A stretch of DNA of 64,000 nt, taken from assembly GCF_000738675.1 (NCBI RefSeq), contig NZ_JPUX01000001.1, positions 1-64,000 on the forward strand, read 5' to 3'. Origin of the DNA: Serratia nematodiphila DZ0503SBS1. Lineage in GTDB: Bacteria; Pseudomonadota; Gammaproteobacteria; Enterobacterales; Enterobacteriaceae. The translations under genes and the position numbers were made by a program. The notes beneath the pieces were generated by a model, which was given only the letters and a program-made list of their open reading frames with translations, had not been told where the DNA came from and ran no database searches. Positions within the stretch are counted from its first letter, which is position 1; each line of letters begins with the position of its first letter. Positions 34,801 through 45,539 of the stretch are shown piece after piece.

Positions 34801-36135
34801 ATGTCTGAAATGACCCCGCGCGAGATCGTCAGCGAACTGGACAGCTATATCATTGGCCAAAACAAGGCCAAACGCGCTGTCGCCATTGCCCTGCGCAACC
34901 GCTGGCGCCGGATGCAGCTCAACGAGATGCTGCGTCACGAAGTGACCCCGAAAAACATTCTGATGATCGGCCCGACCGGCGTCGGTAAAACCGAAATCGC
35001 CCGCCGTCTGGCGAAGCTGGCCAACGCGCCGTTCATCAAGGTTGAAGCCACCAAGTTCACCGAAGTGGGCTATGTGGGCAAAGAAGTGGACTCCATCATC
35101 CGCGATCTGACAGATGCCGCCATCAAAATGGTGCGCATGCAGTCGATCGAGAAAAACCGCACCCGCGCCGAAGAGTTGGCCGAAGAGCGCATTCTCGACG
35201 TGCTGATCCCGCCGGCCAAAAACAACTGGGGCCAGCCGGAAGAAAATCAGGAACCGTCCGCCGCCCGCCAGGCATTCCGCAAGAAACTGCGCGAAGGCCA
35301 GCTGGATGACAAAGAGATCGAAATCGATCTGGCCGCCGTGCCGATGGGCGTGGAAATCATGGCGCCTCCAGGCATGGAAGAGATGACTAACCAGCTGCAG
35401 TCGATGTTCCAGAACCTCGGCGGCCAGAAGCAAAAACCGCGCAAGCTGAAGATCAAAGAAGCCTTCAAGCTGCTGGTGGAAGAAGAAGCCGCCAAGCTGG
35501 TGAACCCGGAAGAGCTGAAAGAGCAGGCGATCGAAGCGGTTGAGCAGCACGGCATCGTGTTTATCGATGAGATCGACAAAATCTGTAAGCGCGGCGGCCA
35601 AAGCTCCGGTCCGGATGTCTCGCGTGAAGGCGTGCAGCGCGATCTGCTGCCGCTGGTGGAAGGCTGCACCGTGTCCACCAAGCACGGCATGGTGAAGACC
35701 GACCACATCCTGTTCATCGCTTCCGGCGCGTTCCAGACCGCCAATCCGTCGGATCTGATCCCGGAACTGCAGGGCCGTCTGCCGATCCGCGTTGAGCTGC
35801 AGGCGCTGACCACCGAAGACTTCGAGCGCATCCTGACCGAGCCGAGCGCGTCGCTGACCGAGCAGTACAAAGCGCTGATGGGCACCGAAGGCGTCAACAT
35901 CGAGTTCACCGCCGACGGCATCCGCCGCATCGCCGAAGCCGCGTGGCAGGTCAACGAAAGCACCGAGAACATCGGCGCGCGTCGTCTGCACACCGTGCTG
36001 GAGCGTCTGATGGAAGATATTTCCTACGATGCGAGTGAAATTAATGGCCAATCCATTACAATTGATGCGGATTACGTGCGCAGTCATCTGGATGAACTGG
36101 TGGCGGATGAAGATTTGAGTCGTTTTATCCTATAA
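34801..36135 (+). CDS. hslU: ATP-dependent protease ATPase subunit HslU (ClpY)
   Basis: HslU is the AAA+ unfoldase that feeds substrates to HslV. The 444-residue protein has Walker [14 protein letters not shown] near residue 58, the pore motif GYVGKEV near 91, Walker [10 protein letters not shown] near 256, an intermediate domain between them, and the C-terminal tail SRFIL that docks into and activates HslV. It is co-transcribed with hslV, 12 bases downstream. Confidence 0.98.
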   Translation: MSEMTPREIVSELDSYIIGQNKAKRAVAIALRNRWRRMQLNEMLRHEVTPKNILMIGPTGVGKTEIARRLAKLANAPFIKVEATKFTEVGYVGKEVDSIIRDLTDAAIKMVRMQSIEKNRTRAEELAEERILDVLIPPAKNNWGQPEENQEPSAARQAFRKKLREGQLDDKEIEIDLAAVPMGVEIMAPPGMEEMTNQLQSMFQNLGGQKQKPRKLKIKEAFKLLVEEEAAKLVNPEELKEQAIEAVEQHGIVFIDEIDKICKRGGQSSGPDVSREGVQRDLLPLVEGCTVSTKHGMVKTDHILFIASGAFQTANPSDLIPELQGRLPIRVELQALTTEDFERILTEPSASLTEQYKALMGTEGVNIEFTADGIRRIAEAAWQVNESTENIGARRLHTVLERLMEDISYDASEINGQSITIDADYVRSHLDELVADEDLSRFIL

Positions 36136-36231
36136 TCGCTCAATCATTGTCTTGTCAGTCATCTGTGTGGGAGGCATTGCCTCCCACAATTATTTCTAAC
36201 GGACACCGCAACTTACTGACAGAAGCGAAAC

Positions 36232-37149
36232 ATGAGCTCATCAACCTCCACCACCCCGATTTCCGCCTGGCTGGAAAGTCTACGCCCCCGCACCCTGCCG
36301 TTGGCCTTTGCCTCCATCGTGGTCGGCTCGGCGATCGCCGCCTGGCACGGCAGCCTGAAACCAGAAGTGGCGCTGCTGGCGCTGTTGACCGCCGGCCTGC
36401 TGCAGATCCTCTCCAACCTGGCGAACGACTACGGCGATGCGGTCAAAGGCAGCGACAAAGAAGATCGCATCGGGCCATTGCGCGGCATGCAGAAAGGCAT
36501 GATCACCCAGGCGCAGATGAAACGGGCGCTGGTGGTGACGGTGGTGCTGATCGCCATCGCCGGCTGTTCGCTGATCGCCGTCGCCTGCGAGCAACCCAGC
36601 GACGTGGTGGGTTTCCTGGTGCTGGGCGGGCTGTCCATCGTGGCGGCCATCACCTATACCGTCGGCAACAAGCCCTACGGGTATTTGGGGCTGGGCGATA
36701 TCTCGGTGCTGGTGTTCTTCGGCTGGCTGAGCGTGGCCGGTACCTACTATCTGCAGACGCACACCTTCGACAGCGTCGTGATGCTGCCCGCCACCGCCTG
36801 CGGCCTGCTGGCGACGGCGGTGCTCAACATCAACAATCTGCGCGATATCGAAAGCGATCGCGAAAACGGCAAGAATACGCTGGCGGTGCGTCTCGGCCCG
36901 CACAAGGCGCGCATTTACCATGCCCTACTGCTCGGCGGCGCAGTGCTGTGTTTCGCGCTGTTCACGCTGTTCAACCTGCACAGCCCGTGGGGTTGGCTGT
37001 TCGTGCTGGCGATCCCGCTGCTGGCGCGCCACGGCCTGCGCGTGCTGCGCGATCCGACGCCGGTAGGCATGCGGCCGATGCTGGAGCATATGGTCAAGGC
37101 GGCGTTGCTGGCCAACCTGCTGTTCGCCATCGGCGTGGCGCTCAGTTAA
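36232..37149 (+). CDS. menA: 1,4-dihydroxy-2-naphthoate polyprenyltransferase
   Basis: MenA attaches the octaprenyl tail to DHNA in the inner membrane, the membrane step of menaquinone synthesis. The 305-residue UbiA-family protein has about eight or nine hydrophobic segments and the two aspartate-rich motifs: NDYGDAVKGSDKEDR near residue 64 and NNLRDIESDRENGKNT near 202. It lies 96 bases after hslU and just before rraA, as in E. coli. Confidence 0.96.
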   Translation: MSSSTSTTPISAWLESLRPRTLPLAFASIVVGSAIAAWHGSLKPEVALLALLTAGLLQILSNLANDYGDAVKGSDKEDRIGPLRGMQKGMITQAQMKRALVVTVVLIAIAGCSLIAVACEQPSDVVGFLVLGGLSIVAAITYTVGNKPYGYLGLGDISVLVFFGWLSVAGTYYLQTHTFDSVVMLPATACGLLATAVLNINNLRDIESDRENGKNTLAVRLGPHKARIYHALLLGGAVLCFALFTLFNLHSPWGWLFVLAIPLLARHGLRVLRDPTPVGMRPMLEHMVKAALLANLLFAIGVALS

Positions 37150-37218
37150 AAACTGATGATTTTGCCAACAGGGCGAATAAAGGGATATACTGAACATTCC
37201 TGCGGCAAACAGACGTAA

Positions 37219-37710
<492 letters not shown>

Positions 37711-37722
37711 TTTTCGGACATG

Positions 37723-37748
37723 AAAAAGGGCGCCTCAGGCGCCCTTTT
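37723..37748. terminator. bidirectional terminator between rraA and zapB
   Basis: A 7-base-pair stem GGGCGCC/GGCGCCC with loop TCA has five A residues on its left and four T residues on its right. It suits termination of both converging genes. Confidence 0.88.
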
Positions 37749-37770
37749 CGTTGCTGCATGGCGTAAGGAA

Positions 37771-38010
37771 TCAAACCTCTTCCATTTTGCCCAGCAGCGC
37801 GCGCAGGCGATCTTGCCATACGTGCTGTTCTTCTTTCAGCTGTTGGTTTTCGCGCACCAACGCTTCGTGGTTGCCGGAGGCAGCCTGAACTTCCTGCGAC
37901 AGAGAGTTGTTTTTGTCTTTCAGCTCTTCAATTTCCATCTGCAACAGGGTGATGGTATCAATCGCCTGCTGTACTTTTGCTTCCAGTTTCTCAAATACTT
38001 CAAATGACAT
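37771..38010 (-). CDS. zapB: cell division protein ZapB
   Basis: ZapB is a small coiled-coil protein that joins the Z-ring through ZapA and links it to the Ter macrodomain through MatP. The 79-residue product is almost entirely predicted coiled coil, with heptads such as [16 protein letters not shown]. It closely matches E. coli ZapB. It is convergent with rraA and divergent from glpF. Confidence 0.97.
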   Translation of the reverse strand: MSFEVFEKLEAKVQQAIDTITLLQMEIEELKDKNNSLSQEVQAASGNHEALVRENQQLKEEQHVWQDRLRALLGKMEEV

Positions 38011-38533
38011 GCTTCAGTCCCCTCATGATAGCAAGGCGTACATCTATAAGTAGCGGCCGCAACGTCGGCTGCAGCTACTGCGAATATTGCATCGCGCTCA
38101 GTGACGCGCGCCATTACGAAAGGCGCGCCGGTCTCGATTCGTTAAAAACGATTGTAAGTAGCCAGTCTCCGCCTGTCTAGCAACATACCGGATCATCGCG
38201 CAGTCTGTTGCAATTTTCCTGCCCTCGCCATCAGTAAAAACTGAAAATCCCCATCGCCGCCGCCACGAGTTGTTAACGCCCCTCGCTAAACCACTGGTCA
38301 GATCACACTTTTATGGCTCAGAAAGAACACTAAACGACGCGAAATCGCTCAATTTTATGACGCGCCACACACATTTTGATTTCGCTATTTCTCGTTTATG
38401 TTCGTTAACGATAAATTTACATCACGTCCTCATTCAATAATTGGACGAGATGAAAAAACTGTGCCCATAGGCCAGATGTATACCTGGCTGAGCCTATAAA
38501 CCAACAACCGCCGTTTTGCAGGACACCAACATT
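38011..38533. other. 523-base intergenic region between zapB and glpF
   Basis: This region has no credible gene. It holds the zapB promoter, a 7-base-pair GC-rich inverted repeat near 38107-38130, and the A/T-rich control region of glpFKX from about 38280, with a GlpR operator. A half-site TCACA near 38303 could belong to a degenerate CRP site, which is weak evidence. Confidence 0.6.
38397..38416 (+). promoter_or_regulatory. GlpR operator upstream of glpFKX
   Basis: TATGTTCGTTAACGATAAAT matches the GlpR consensus WATGTTCGWTAWCGAACATW at 17 of 20 positions. A more degenerate copy appears directly upstream (about 38377-38396), as expected for tandem GlpR binding. It lies about 120 bases before glpF. 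Confidence 0.8.
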
Positions 38534-39379
38534 ATGAGCCAAACCACCAGTCCGACATTAAAAGGCCAGTGCATCGCCGAGTTCCTCGGCACGGCGCTGC
38601 TGATCTTCTTTGGCGTAGGCTGCGTTGCCGCGCTGAAACTGGCGGGCGCCAGCTTCGGCCAGTGGGAAATCAGCATCATTTGGGGCCTGGGCGTCGCCAT
38701 GGCCATCTATCTGACCGCCGCCATTTCCGGTGCGCATCTCAACCCGGCGGTCACCCTCGCCCTGTGGCTGTTCGCCTGCTTCGACGGGCGCAAAGTGGTG
38801 CCTTACATCATTGCGCAGATCGCCGGCGCCTTCTGCGCCGCGGCCTTGGTCTACGGGCTGTACTACAATCTGTTCTTCGACTTCGAAGCGGCCCACCACA
38901 TGGTGCGCGGCAGCAACGAAAGCCTCGAACTGGCAGGCATCTTCTCGACTTACCCTAACGCGCACATCTCGGTCGGCCAGGCCTTTCTGGTAGAAATGGT
39001 GATCGCTGCAATCCTGATGTGCCTGATCCTGGCGCTGACCGACGACGGCAACGGCATTCCGCGCGGCCCGCTGGCGCCGCTGCTGATCGGTATTCTGATT
39101 GCCGTGATCGGCGCCTCCATGGGACCATTGACCGGCTTTGCGTTGAACCCGGCGCGTGACTTCGGGCCGAAACTGTTCGCCTACCTGGCCGGCTGGGGCA
39201 AAGTCGCCTTCACCGGCGCGCGCGACATCCCGTACTTCCTGGTGCCGATCTTCGCCCCTATCGTCGGCTGTGGCCTGGGCGCTTTCGGTTACCGCGCGCT
39301 GATTGGCCGCCACCTGCCGTGCGACGTCTGCGTGACGGAAGAAGAGCCCGATGCCAAGACCCAGCAGCGTAAAGCGTGA
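38534..39379 (+). CDS. glpF: glycerol uptake facilitator (aquaglyceroporin)
   Basis: GlpF is the inner membrane channel for glycerol. The 281-residue MIP-family protein has six membrane spans and two half-helices with the NPA boxes SGAHLNPAVTLAL near residue 68 and GFALNPARDFGP near 203. ATG 38534 (MSQTTSPT) fits the family; the frame opens six codons upstream. It is the first gene of glpFKX and is preceded by a GlpR operator. Confidence 0.97.
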   Translation: MSQTTSPTLKGQCIAEFLGTALLIFFGVGCVAALKLAGASFGQWEISIIWGLGVAMAIYLTAAISGAHLNPAVTLALWLFACFDGRKVVPYIIAQIAGAFCAAALVYGLYYNLFFDFEAAHHMVRGSNESLELAGIFSTYPNAHISVGQAFLVEMVIAAILMCLILALTDDGNGIPRGPLAPLLIGILIAVIGASMGPLTGFALNPARDFGPKLFAYLAGWGKVAFTGARDIPYFLVPIFAPIVGCGLGAFGYRALIGRHLPCDVCVTEEEPDAKTQQRKA

Positions 39380-40930
<1,551 letters not shown>

Positions 40931-40954
40931 TCCCGAAGCTGCCGTTTCGCCAAC

Positions 40955-40984
40955 AAGCGCTGCCTGCGGGCGGCGCTTTTTTTT
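40955..40984 (+). terminator. terminator between glpK and glpX
   Basis: A 10-base-pair stem (AAGCGCTGCC with GGCGGCGCTT, one G-U) around loop TGCG runs into a tract of ten T residues. It is a strong intrinsic terminator inside the glpFKX cluster, so glpX probably depends on readthrough or on its own promoter. Confidence 0.9.
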
Positions 40985-41058
40985 GCCCCGCCCTGCCGCC
41001 ACCGCGCTGTGATAGACTTTGTCAATATTTTCCTCCCTTTCTCACAGACAGGTTTGCC

Positions 41059-42069
41059 ATGAAACGTGAATTAGCCATCGAATTCTCCCGCGTTACCGAA
41101 GCCGCCGCGCTGGCGGGCTACAAATGGCTGGGGCGCGGCGACAAGAACGCCGCCGACGGTGCGGCGGTCCACGCCATGCGCATCATGCTCAACAAAGTGG
41201 ATATCGATGGGCGCATCGTGATCGGCGAAGGCGAGATCGACGAAGCGCCGATGTTGTATATTGGCGAGCAGGTCGGTACCGGCCAGGGCGACGCGGTCGA
41301 CATCGCGGTCGATCCGATCGAAGGCACCCGCATGACCGCCATGGGCCAGTCCAATGCGCTGGCGGTATTGGCGGTGGGCGATCGCGGCACCTTCCTGCAT
41401 GCGCCGGACATGTACATGGAGAAGCTGGTGGTCGGCCCGGCGGCGCGCGGCGCCATCGATCTCAACCGGCCATTGGCAGAGAACCTGCAGAACGTCGCCG
41501 AACGACTGGGCAAACCGCTGTCGCAGCTGACGGTGATCGTATTGGCCAAACCGCGCCACGACGGCGTCATCGCGCAGATGCAGCAGTTGGGCGTGCGAGT
41601 ATTCGCCATTCCTGACGGCGACGTAGCGGCCTCCATTCTCACCTGCATGCCGGAAAGCGAGGTCGATGTGATGTACGGCATCGGCGGCGCGCCGGAAGGG
41701 GTGATCTCAGCCGCGGTGATCCGCGCGCTGGACGGTGACATGCAGGCGCGTTTGCTGCCGCGTCATGAGGTGAAAGGCGACAGCGCCGAAAACCGCCGCA
41801 TCGGCGAACAGGAGTTGGTCCGCTGCCGGGAGATGGGTATCGAAGCCGGCCAGGCGCTGCGTCTGGATCAGATGGCGCGCAACGACAACGTGATCTTCTC
41901 CGCCACCGGCATCACTAAGGGCGATTTGCTGGAAGGCATCAGCCGCCAGGGCAACATGGCCACCACCGAAACTCTGTTGATCCGTGGTAAATCGCGCACC
42001 ATCCGCCGTATTCGTTCGACCCACTATCTGGATCGCAAAGACCCGACGCTGCACGAATTTCTGCTGTAA
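41059..42069 (+). CDS. glpX: class II fructose-1,6-bisphosphatase GlpX
   Basis: GlpX hydrolyses fructose 1,6-bisphosphate for gluconeogenesis during growth on glycerol. The 336-residue protein, the same length as in E. coli, has the metal-binding VIGEGEIDEAPM near residue 55 and AVDPIEGTRMT near 84, and a YGIGGAPEG motif near 208. ATG 41059 (MKRELAIEF) was chosen by homology. A strong terminator lies between it and glpK, although the gene keeps its E. coli position in the cluster. Confidence 0.97.
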   Translation: MKRELAIEFSRVTEAAALAGYKWLGRGDKNAADGAAVHAMRIMLNKVDIDGRIVIGEGEIDEAPMLYIGEQVGTGQGDAVDIAVDPIEGTRMTAMGQSNALAVLAVGDRGTFLHAPDMYMEKLVVGPAARGAIDLNRPLAENLQNVAERLGKPLSQLTVIVLAKPRHDGVIAQMQQLGVRVFAIPDGDVAASILTCMPESEVDVMYGIGGAPEGVISAAVIRALDGDMQARLLPRHEVKGDSAENRRIGEQELVRCREMGIEAGQALRLDQMARNDNVIFSATGITKGDLLEGISRQGNMATTETLLIRGKSRTIRRIRSTHYLDRKDPTLHEFLL

Positions 42070-42074
42070 CGAAA

Positions 42075-42096
42075 CAGGGCGCCGAAGGGCGCCCTG
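42075..42096. terminator. GC-rich hairpin after glpX
   Basis: A 9-base-pair stem CAGGGCGCC/GGCGCCCTG with loop GAAG begins 5 bases after the glpX stop. There is no T tract. It is 20 of 21 bases identical to the hairpin at 42240-42260. Confidence 0.55.
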
Positions 42097-42159
42097 ATGA
42101 TTGATGACAAACCTCATACTCTTGCCAGGTTGGCAGAGAGCAGCGAACAGAAAACAAGG

Positions 42160-42179
42160 AAAATCAATTTATTGATTTT
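42160..42179. repeat. A/T-rich inverted repeat between glpX and emrD
   Basis: AAAATCAAT and ATTGATTTT form a perfect 9-base inverted repeat around TT. It sits in the non-coding stretch bounded by two near-identical GC-rich hairpins. Confidence 0.6.
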
Positions 42180-42191
42180 CGGCTGATAACC

Positions 42192-42229
42192 ACAAAGGGG
42201 AGAAAACCCCCGCTTTTTCTCCCCTTTGT
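42192..42229. terminator. perfect 15-base-pair inverted repeat between glpX and emrD
   Basis: ACAAAGGGGAGAAAA pairs with TTTTCTCCCCTTTGT around an 8-base loop. As RNA it would be a very stable hairpin on either strand. It may terminate transcription, but neither strand shows a long clean T tract after the stem. Confidence 0.5.
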
Positions 42230-42239
42230 CAACGGTATG

Positions 42240-42259
42240 AGGGCGCCGAATGGCGCCCT
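42240..42259. terminator. GC-rich hairpin after emrD
   Basis: An 8-base-pair stem AGGGCGCC/GGCGCCCT with loop GAAT lies 4 bases after the emrD stop codon on the minus strand. It lacks a T tract and is a near copy of the hairpin behind glpX. Confidence 0.55.
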
Positions 42260-42263
42260 GTGG

Positions 42264-43448
42264 TTATGCGGTATGCCCCTGATGCTGCATACGATTGGAC
42301 AGCGGCCACCAGCACAGCAGGATCAGCAGCGCCATCGCGAACATCAGCAAGCCGAGGCTGAACTGCCCGGTTTGCGGCAACATGGCGGACAGCCAAGTCG
42401 CCAGACCGGACCCCATGTTCTGCATCCCGCCCACCAGTGCGCCCGCCGCGCCTGCCAGGTAAGGGAACGGCTCCATCGCCCCGGTGGTCGCCAGCGGGAA
42501 CAGCATGCCGGCGCCGAAGAAGAACAGCGCGGCCGGCACGATCAGCGTCCAGATGTTCATCACGCCGAACCAGCCCGGGATCCACATCATCGCTCCCGCC
42601 AGCAGGCAGCTCAGCACCGAATGCCACATCAGGGTGTGGAAGGTCTTACCGTCGCGCCCGGCATACCAGGCGCCGAAAAACGCCGCCGGGATCGGCAGAA
42701 TGAACAGGATACTGACGGTCAGACCGCTCAGCCCCAACACGCCCCCCATCAATACGCCGCAGCTGGCTTCAAATACCGCAATCCCCGCCAGCGCGCCGAT
42801 CAGCATCACCAGATAGCAGCTGAAGGTACTGTCACCCAGCAGTTGGCGGAAACTGGCCAGCATGCGGCGTTTTTCCGTCTGTACCGGACGGGTCTCCGGC
42901 AGCCAGCGGAACATGGCGAAGGCAACGCAGGCGCACAACGCCAGCAGGAAGGCGTAACAGGCGCGCCAGCCGAACACCATCGCCAGCGCGCCGCCGATCA
43001 CCGGCGCCAGCAACGGACTGACCAAAATCCCCATGTTCAGCAGGCTGTTGGCGTAACGCAGCGCAGTACCGGCATACAGATCGCGCGGCATGGTGCGCGC
43101 CATTACGCCCGCCACGCCGGTGCCCATGCCCTGAATCGCGCTGGCGGCGACCAGCATCGTCAGGTTGGTGGACAGCAGCGCGCCCAGCGCCCCCAACAGG
43201 AAGATCATCATGCCGGTCAGGATCACCGGCCGACGCCCGATACGATCCGATATCGGCCCGTAAATCAGCTGGGAGAAACCATAGGTCAGCAGATACGCCG
43301 CCATCACCCGCTGCACGGCGCCGGTGCGCACCGACAGATCGTGAGCGATGTCAGCAATAACGGGAACATAAATGGTTTGCGCCATCTGGCCGACGGCGAC
43401 CAACAGGATAAGCATCACCAACAGGTGAAAGTTCTCTAGTTTTCTCAT
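42264..43448 (-). CDS. emrD: multidrug efflux MFS transporter EmrD
   Basis: EmrD is a proton-driven exporter of amphipathic drugs and uncouplers in the inner membrane. The 394-residue protein has 12 predicted spans and the MFS loop motif GPISDRIGRRP near residue 64. It is highly similar to E. coli EmrD throughout, for example QGMGTGVAGVMARTMPRDLY and FFFGAGMLFPLATTGAMEPF. In E. coli emrD lies elsewhere, so its place beside glpX and fpr is a lineage difference. It is divergent from the SufR-like regulator gene. Confidence 0.95.
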   Translation of the reverse strand: MRKLENFHLLVMLILLVAVGQMAQTIYVPVIADIAHDLSVRTGAVQRVMAAYLLTYGFSQLIYGPISDRIGRRPVILTGMMIFLLGALGALLSTNLTMLVAASAIQGMGTGVAGVMARTMPRDLYAGTALRYANSLLNMGILVSPLLAPVIGGALAMVFGWRACYAFLLALCACVAFAMFRWLPETRPVQTEKRRMLASFRQLLGDSTFSCYLVMLIGALAGIAVFEASCGVLMGGVLGLSGLTVSILFILPIPAAFFGAWYAGRDGKTFHTLMWHSVLSCLLAGAMMWIPGWFGVMNIWTLIVPAALFFFGAGMLFPLATTGAMEPFPYLAGAAGALVGGMQNMGSGLATWLSAMLPQTGQFSLGLLMFAMALLILLCWWPLSNRMQHQGHTA

Positions 43449-43694
43449 TATCTTCGTTAACGTTTCAACTCGTCACAGCGTCCCGGTATGGCCGTTGCAG
43501 CAGCCAGAACGGCGAGCAGCCCTCTATGGCGGCATAAGCTAATCAAATCTGATTTTTTTAGCGAGTTTCAGACAAATATTGATCCAGGTCACACTGGCAG
43601 CAAACCCGACCAGGCTCGTAAATTAAACTGTACGTCTAACGCTTTGGGGGTAAAAATTAGCGCGTTTGCAGTAGCTGCGCTTTAGCATTTAATC

Positions 43695-43713
43695 GATAAT
43701 TATTTTCATCAAC
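43695..43713 (+). promoter_or_regulatory. Fur-box-like sequence upstream of the SufR-like gene
   Basis: GATAATTATTTTCATCAAC agrees with the 19-base Fur consensus GATAATGATAATCATTATC at 14 positions. It lies about 35 bases upstream of the regulator start, in the 298-base emrD-regulator gap that otherwise holds only divergent promoters. A/T-rich DNA makes chance matches possible. Confidence 0.35.
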
Positions 43714-43746
43714 TTGAAATAAAATAACACCATAGGGATTTGGTTC

Positions 43747-44358
43747 ATGAAAACACCTGAGCTGATTTTATTGCAGTTAAAGGCTCTCGGCCCGCACTCG
43801 GCCAAAATGCTGGCGGAGCGTCTGGACATCACGCCGATGGGCATCCGACAACATCTGCAATCCCTGGAAAAACGTGAGCTGGTTTGTTACGAAGAAGCGC
43901 GCAGCAAGGTCGGCCGCCCGACACGCTACTGGTCGCTGACCGAGCGGGGGCACGCCTACACGGCCGACGATCAGGAGCGACTGCGGGAATCCGCGCTGCA
44001 GCTGTTTGGCGGCGCCGGCGTGGAACCGTTGCTCATCGCGCGCGAAGAGCAGCTTTATCTGCGCTATGCCGAAGAGTTGTCCGCCGAGCGCAGCCATCAG
44101 GATCGGCTAACCCGCCTGGTTCGCCTGCGGCAACACGACGGTTACATGGCCGAATTGCTCGATCATCCGCACGGTGCGCTGCTGGTGGAAAACCACTGTC
44201 CGATCGGCGTGGCCGGTTCCAACTGCAGCAGCCTGTGCAATTCCGAGCTGCAGCTGTTTCACCGGCTGTTCGGCAACGACTACCGGGTAGAGCGCACCGC
44301 GCACGCCATTTCCGGCTCACGACATTGTGCTTATTTGATTCGACCACGGGAGCTTTAG
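43747..44358 (+). CDS. SufR-like HTH regulator with C-terminal cysteine cluster
   Basis: This 203-residue protein has an N-terminal winged helix of the ArsR/DeoR-like type (residues 5-70: AKMLAERLDITPMGIRQHLQ, GRPTRYWSLTERG). Its C-terminal region resembles the iron-sulfur regulator SufR. Cysteines lie at 151, 160, 164 and 194 (ENHCPI, SNCSSLC, SRHCAYLI). The spacing Cys151-X12-Cys164 and the late Cys194 fit the SufR pattern as I recall it, with one ligand of the classic set missing and one extra. fpr starts 3 bases after its stop, so the two are co-transcribed. A role in redox or iron-sulfur sensing that controls fpr is inference. It has no E. coli homologue at this locus. Confidence 0.85.
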   Translation: MKTPELILLQLKALGPHSAKMLAERLDITPMGIRQHLQSLEKRELVCYEEARSKVGRPTRYWSLTERGHAYTADDQERLRESALQLFGGAGVEPLLIAREEQLYLRYAEELSAERSHQDRLTRLVRLRQHDGYMAELLDHPHGALLVENHCPIGVAGSNCSSLCNSELQLFHRLFGNDYRVERTAHAISGSRHCAYLIRPREL

Positions 44359-44361
44359 AGT

Positions 44362-45108
44362 ATGGCTGAATGGGTAAACGGCAAGGTTACGCAGGTAAAA
44401 CAATGGACCGACGGGCTGTTCAGCCTGGTGGTCAATGCCCCCATCGATCCTTTCACCGCCGGGCAATTCGCCAAGCTGGCGCTGGAGATCGACGGTGAGC
44501 GGGTGCAGCGCGCCTACTCCTACGTCAATGCCCCCGATGACGCCAATCTGGAGTTCTATCTGGTCACGGTGCCAGAAGGCAAACTGAGCCCGCGCCTCAA
44601 TCAGCTGCGGCCGGGCTCGGACGTGATGGTGACCAAAGAAGCCGCCGGCTTCTTCGTGCTGGACGAGGTGCCCGACTGCGACACGCTGTGGATGCTGGCG
44701 ACCGGCACCGCCATCGGCCCCTATTTATCGATTCTGCAGCAAGGCGCCGGCCTGGAGCGCTTTAACAACCTGGTGCTGGTGCACGCCGCGCGCTTTGCGC
44801 GCGACCTGAGCTACCTGCCGCTGATGCAGCAACTGCAGCAACGCTACAACGGCAAGCTGCGTATCCAGACCGTCGTCAGCCGTGAAGAGACGCCCGGCTC
44901 ACTGACCGGCCGCGTGCCGGCGCTGATCGAGGACGGCCGACTGGAAGCGGCGATCGGCTTGACCATCGACGCCGAAACCAGCCACGTGATGCTGTGCGGC
45001 AACCCGCAAATGGTGCGGGACACCCAGCAAACGCTGAAAGACCACCGCCAGATGCGCAAGCACCTGCGCCGCAAGCCGGGCCATATCACCAGCGAACACT
45101 ACTGGTAA
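44362..45108 (+). CDS. fpr: ferredoxin/flavodoxin-NADP+ reductase
   Basis: Fpr exchanges electrons between NADPH and flavodoxin or ferredoxin, supporting radical enzymes, iron-sulfur repair and oxidative stress resistance. The 248-residue protein has the FAD-binding RAYSYVNAP near residue 50, the NADP motif GTAIGPYLSIL near 114, CGNPQMV near 211, and the C-terminal aromatic tryptophan typical of this subfamily. In E. coli fpr is in the SoxRS regulon. Here it follows the SufR-like gene with a 3-base gap and converges on yiiR with 11 bases between stops. Confidence 0.97.
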   Translation: MAEWVNGKVTQVKQWTDGLFSLVVNAPIDPFTAGQFAKLALEIDGERVQRAYSYVNAPDDANLEFYLVTVPEGKLSPRLNQLRPGSDVMVTKEAAGFFVLDEVPDCDTLWMLATGTAIGPYLSILQQGAGLERFNNLVLVHAARFARDLSYLPLMQQLQQRYNGKLRIQTVVSREETPGSLTGRVPALIEDGRLEAAIGLTIDAETSHVMLCGNPQMVRDTQQTLKDHRQMRKHLRRKPGHITSEHYW

Positions 45109-45119
45109 CCCGGCGGGGA

Positions 45120-45539
45120 TCAGCGGAACTTCACCGGTTCGGCTTCCGGGCCGAACCGATTGTCCCCCGGCGTGCCGACGAAGGCGCCCAGATCGATAGT
45201 CATCATCACGATAATCAGCGTCGGGATGAAACGCCCGACGCCCCATTGCCAGATTGGCGCCAGCATCTGCCAGTTGCCCGCCGCCAGCATCCACGCCAGG
45301 ATCAGCAGCAGCGCCCACCAGCCGGCCTTGTTGCGATCGTGCAGCCGTTTGACCAGCACCGCCGCCGTCGGCCACAGCAGCGCCACGATAAAGAAGGCGA
45401 TGGATTGGATGGCGACCAGCTGATAATTGGCCAACGTAAACGCCGCCGCCATCAGCACCAGCCACAGCCCCATCCAGATCCAGAAGTCGCGCCGCCCGAT
45501 GCGGCCCTTAAAAGAAAAACACCACTGTTGTAACGTCAT
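45120..45539 (-). CDS. yiiR: DUF805 membrane protein YiiR
   Basis: This is a 139-residue inner membrane protein with a DUF805 fold. The N-terminal FSFKGRIGRRDFWIWMGLW signature is followed by about four hydrophobic segments and the RLHDRNKAGWWAL loop. ATG 45539 (MTLQQWCFS) matches the E. coli start; the frame runs 48 codons further upstream without family support. Function is unknown. In E. coli uspD and yiiS lie between fpr and yiiR; they are absent here. Confidence 0.92.
   Translation of the reverse strand: MTLQQWCFSFKGRIGRRDFWIWMGLWLVLMAAAFTLANYQLVAIQSIAFFIVALLWPTAAVLVKRLHDRNKAGWWALLLILAWMLAAGNWQMLAPIWQWGVGRFIPTLIIVMMTIDLGAFVGTPGDNRFGPEAEPVKFR

Noticed and set aside
34177..36087. 636-residue open frame on the minus strand opposite hslVU
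   Set aside because: It is antisense to two well-conserved genes. Strong G/C bias at third codon positions keeps antisense frames open, and its His/Gln/Arg-rich composition is typical of such shadows.
43488..43685. 65-residue open frame between emrD and the SufR-like gene
   Set aside because: It has no ribosome binding site or recognisable similarity and sits in the divergent promoter region.
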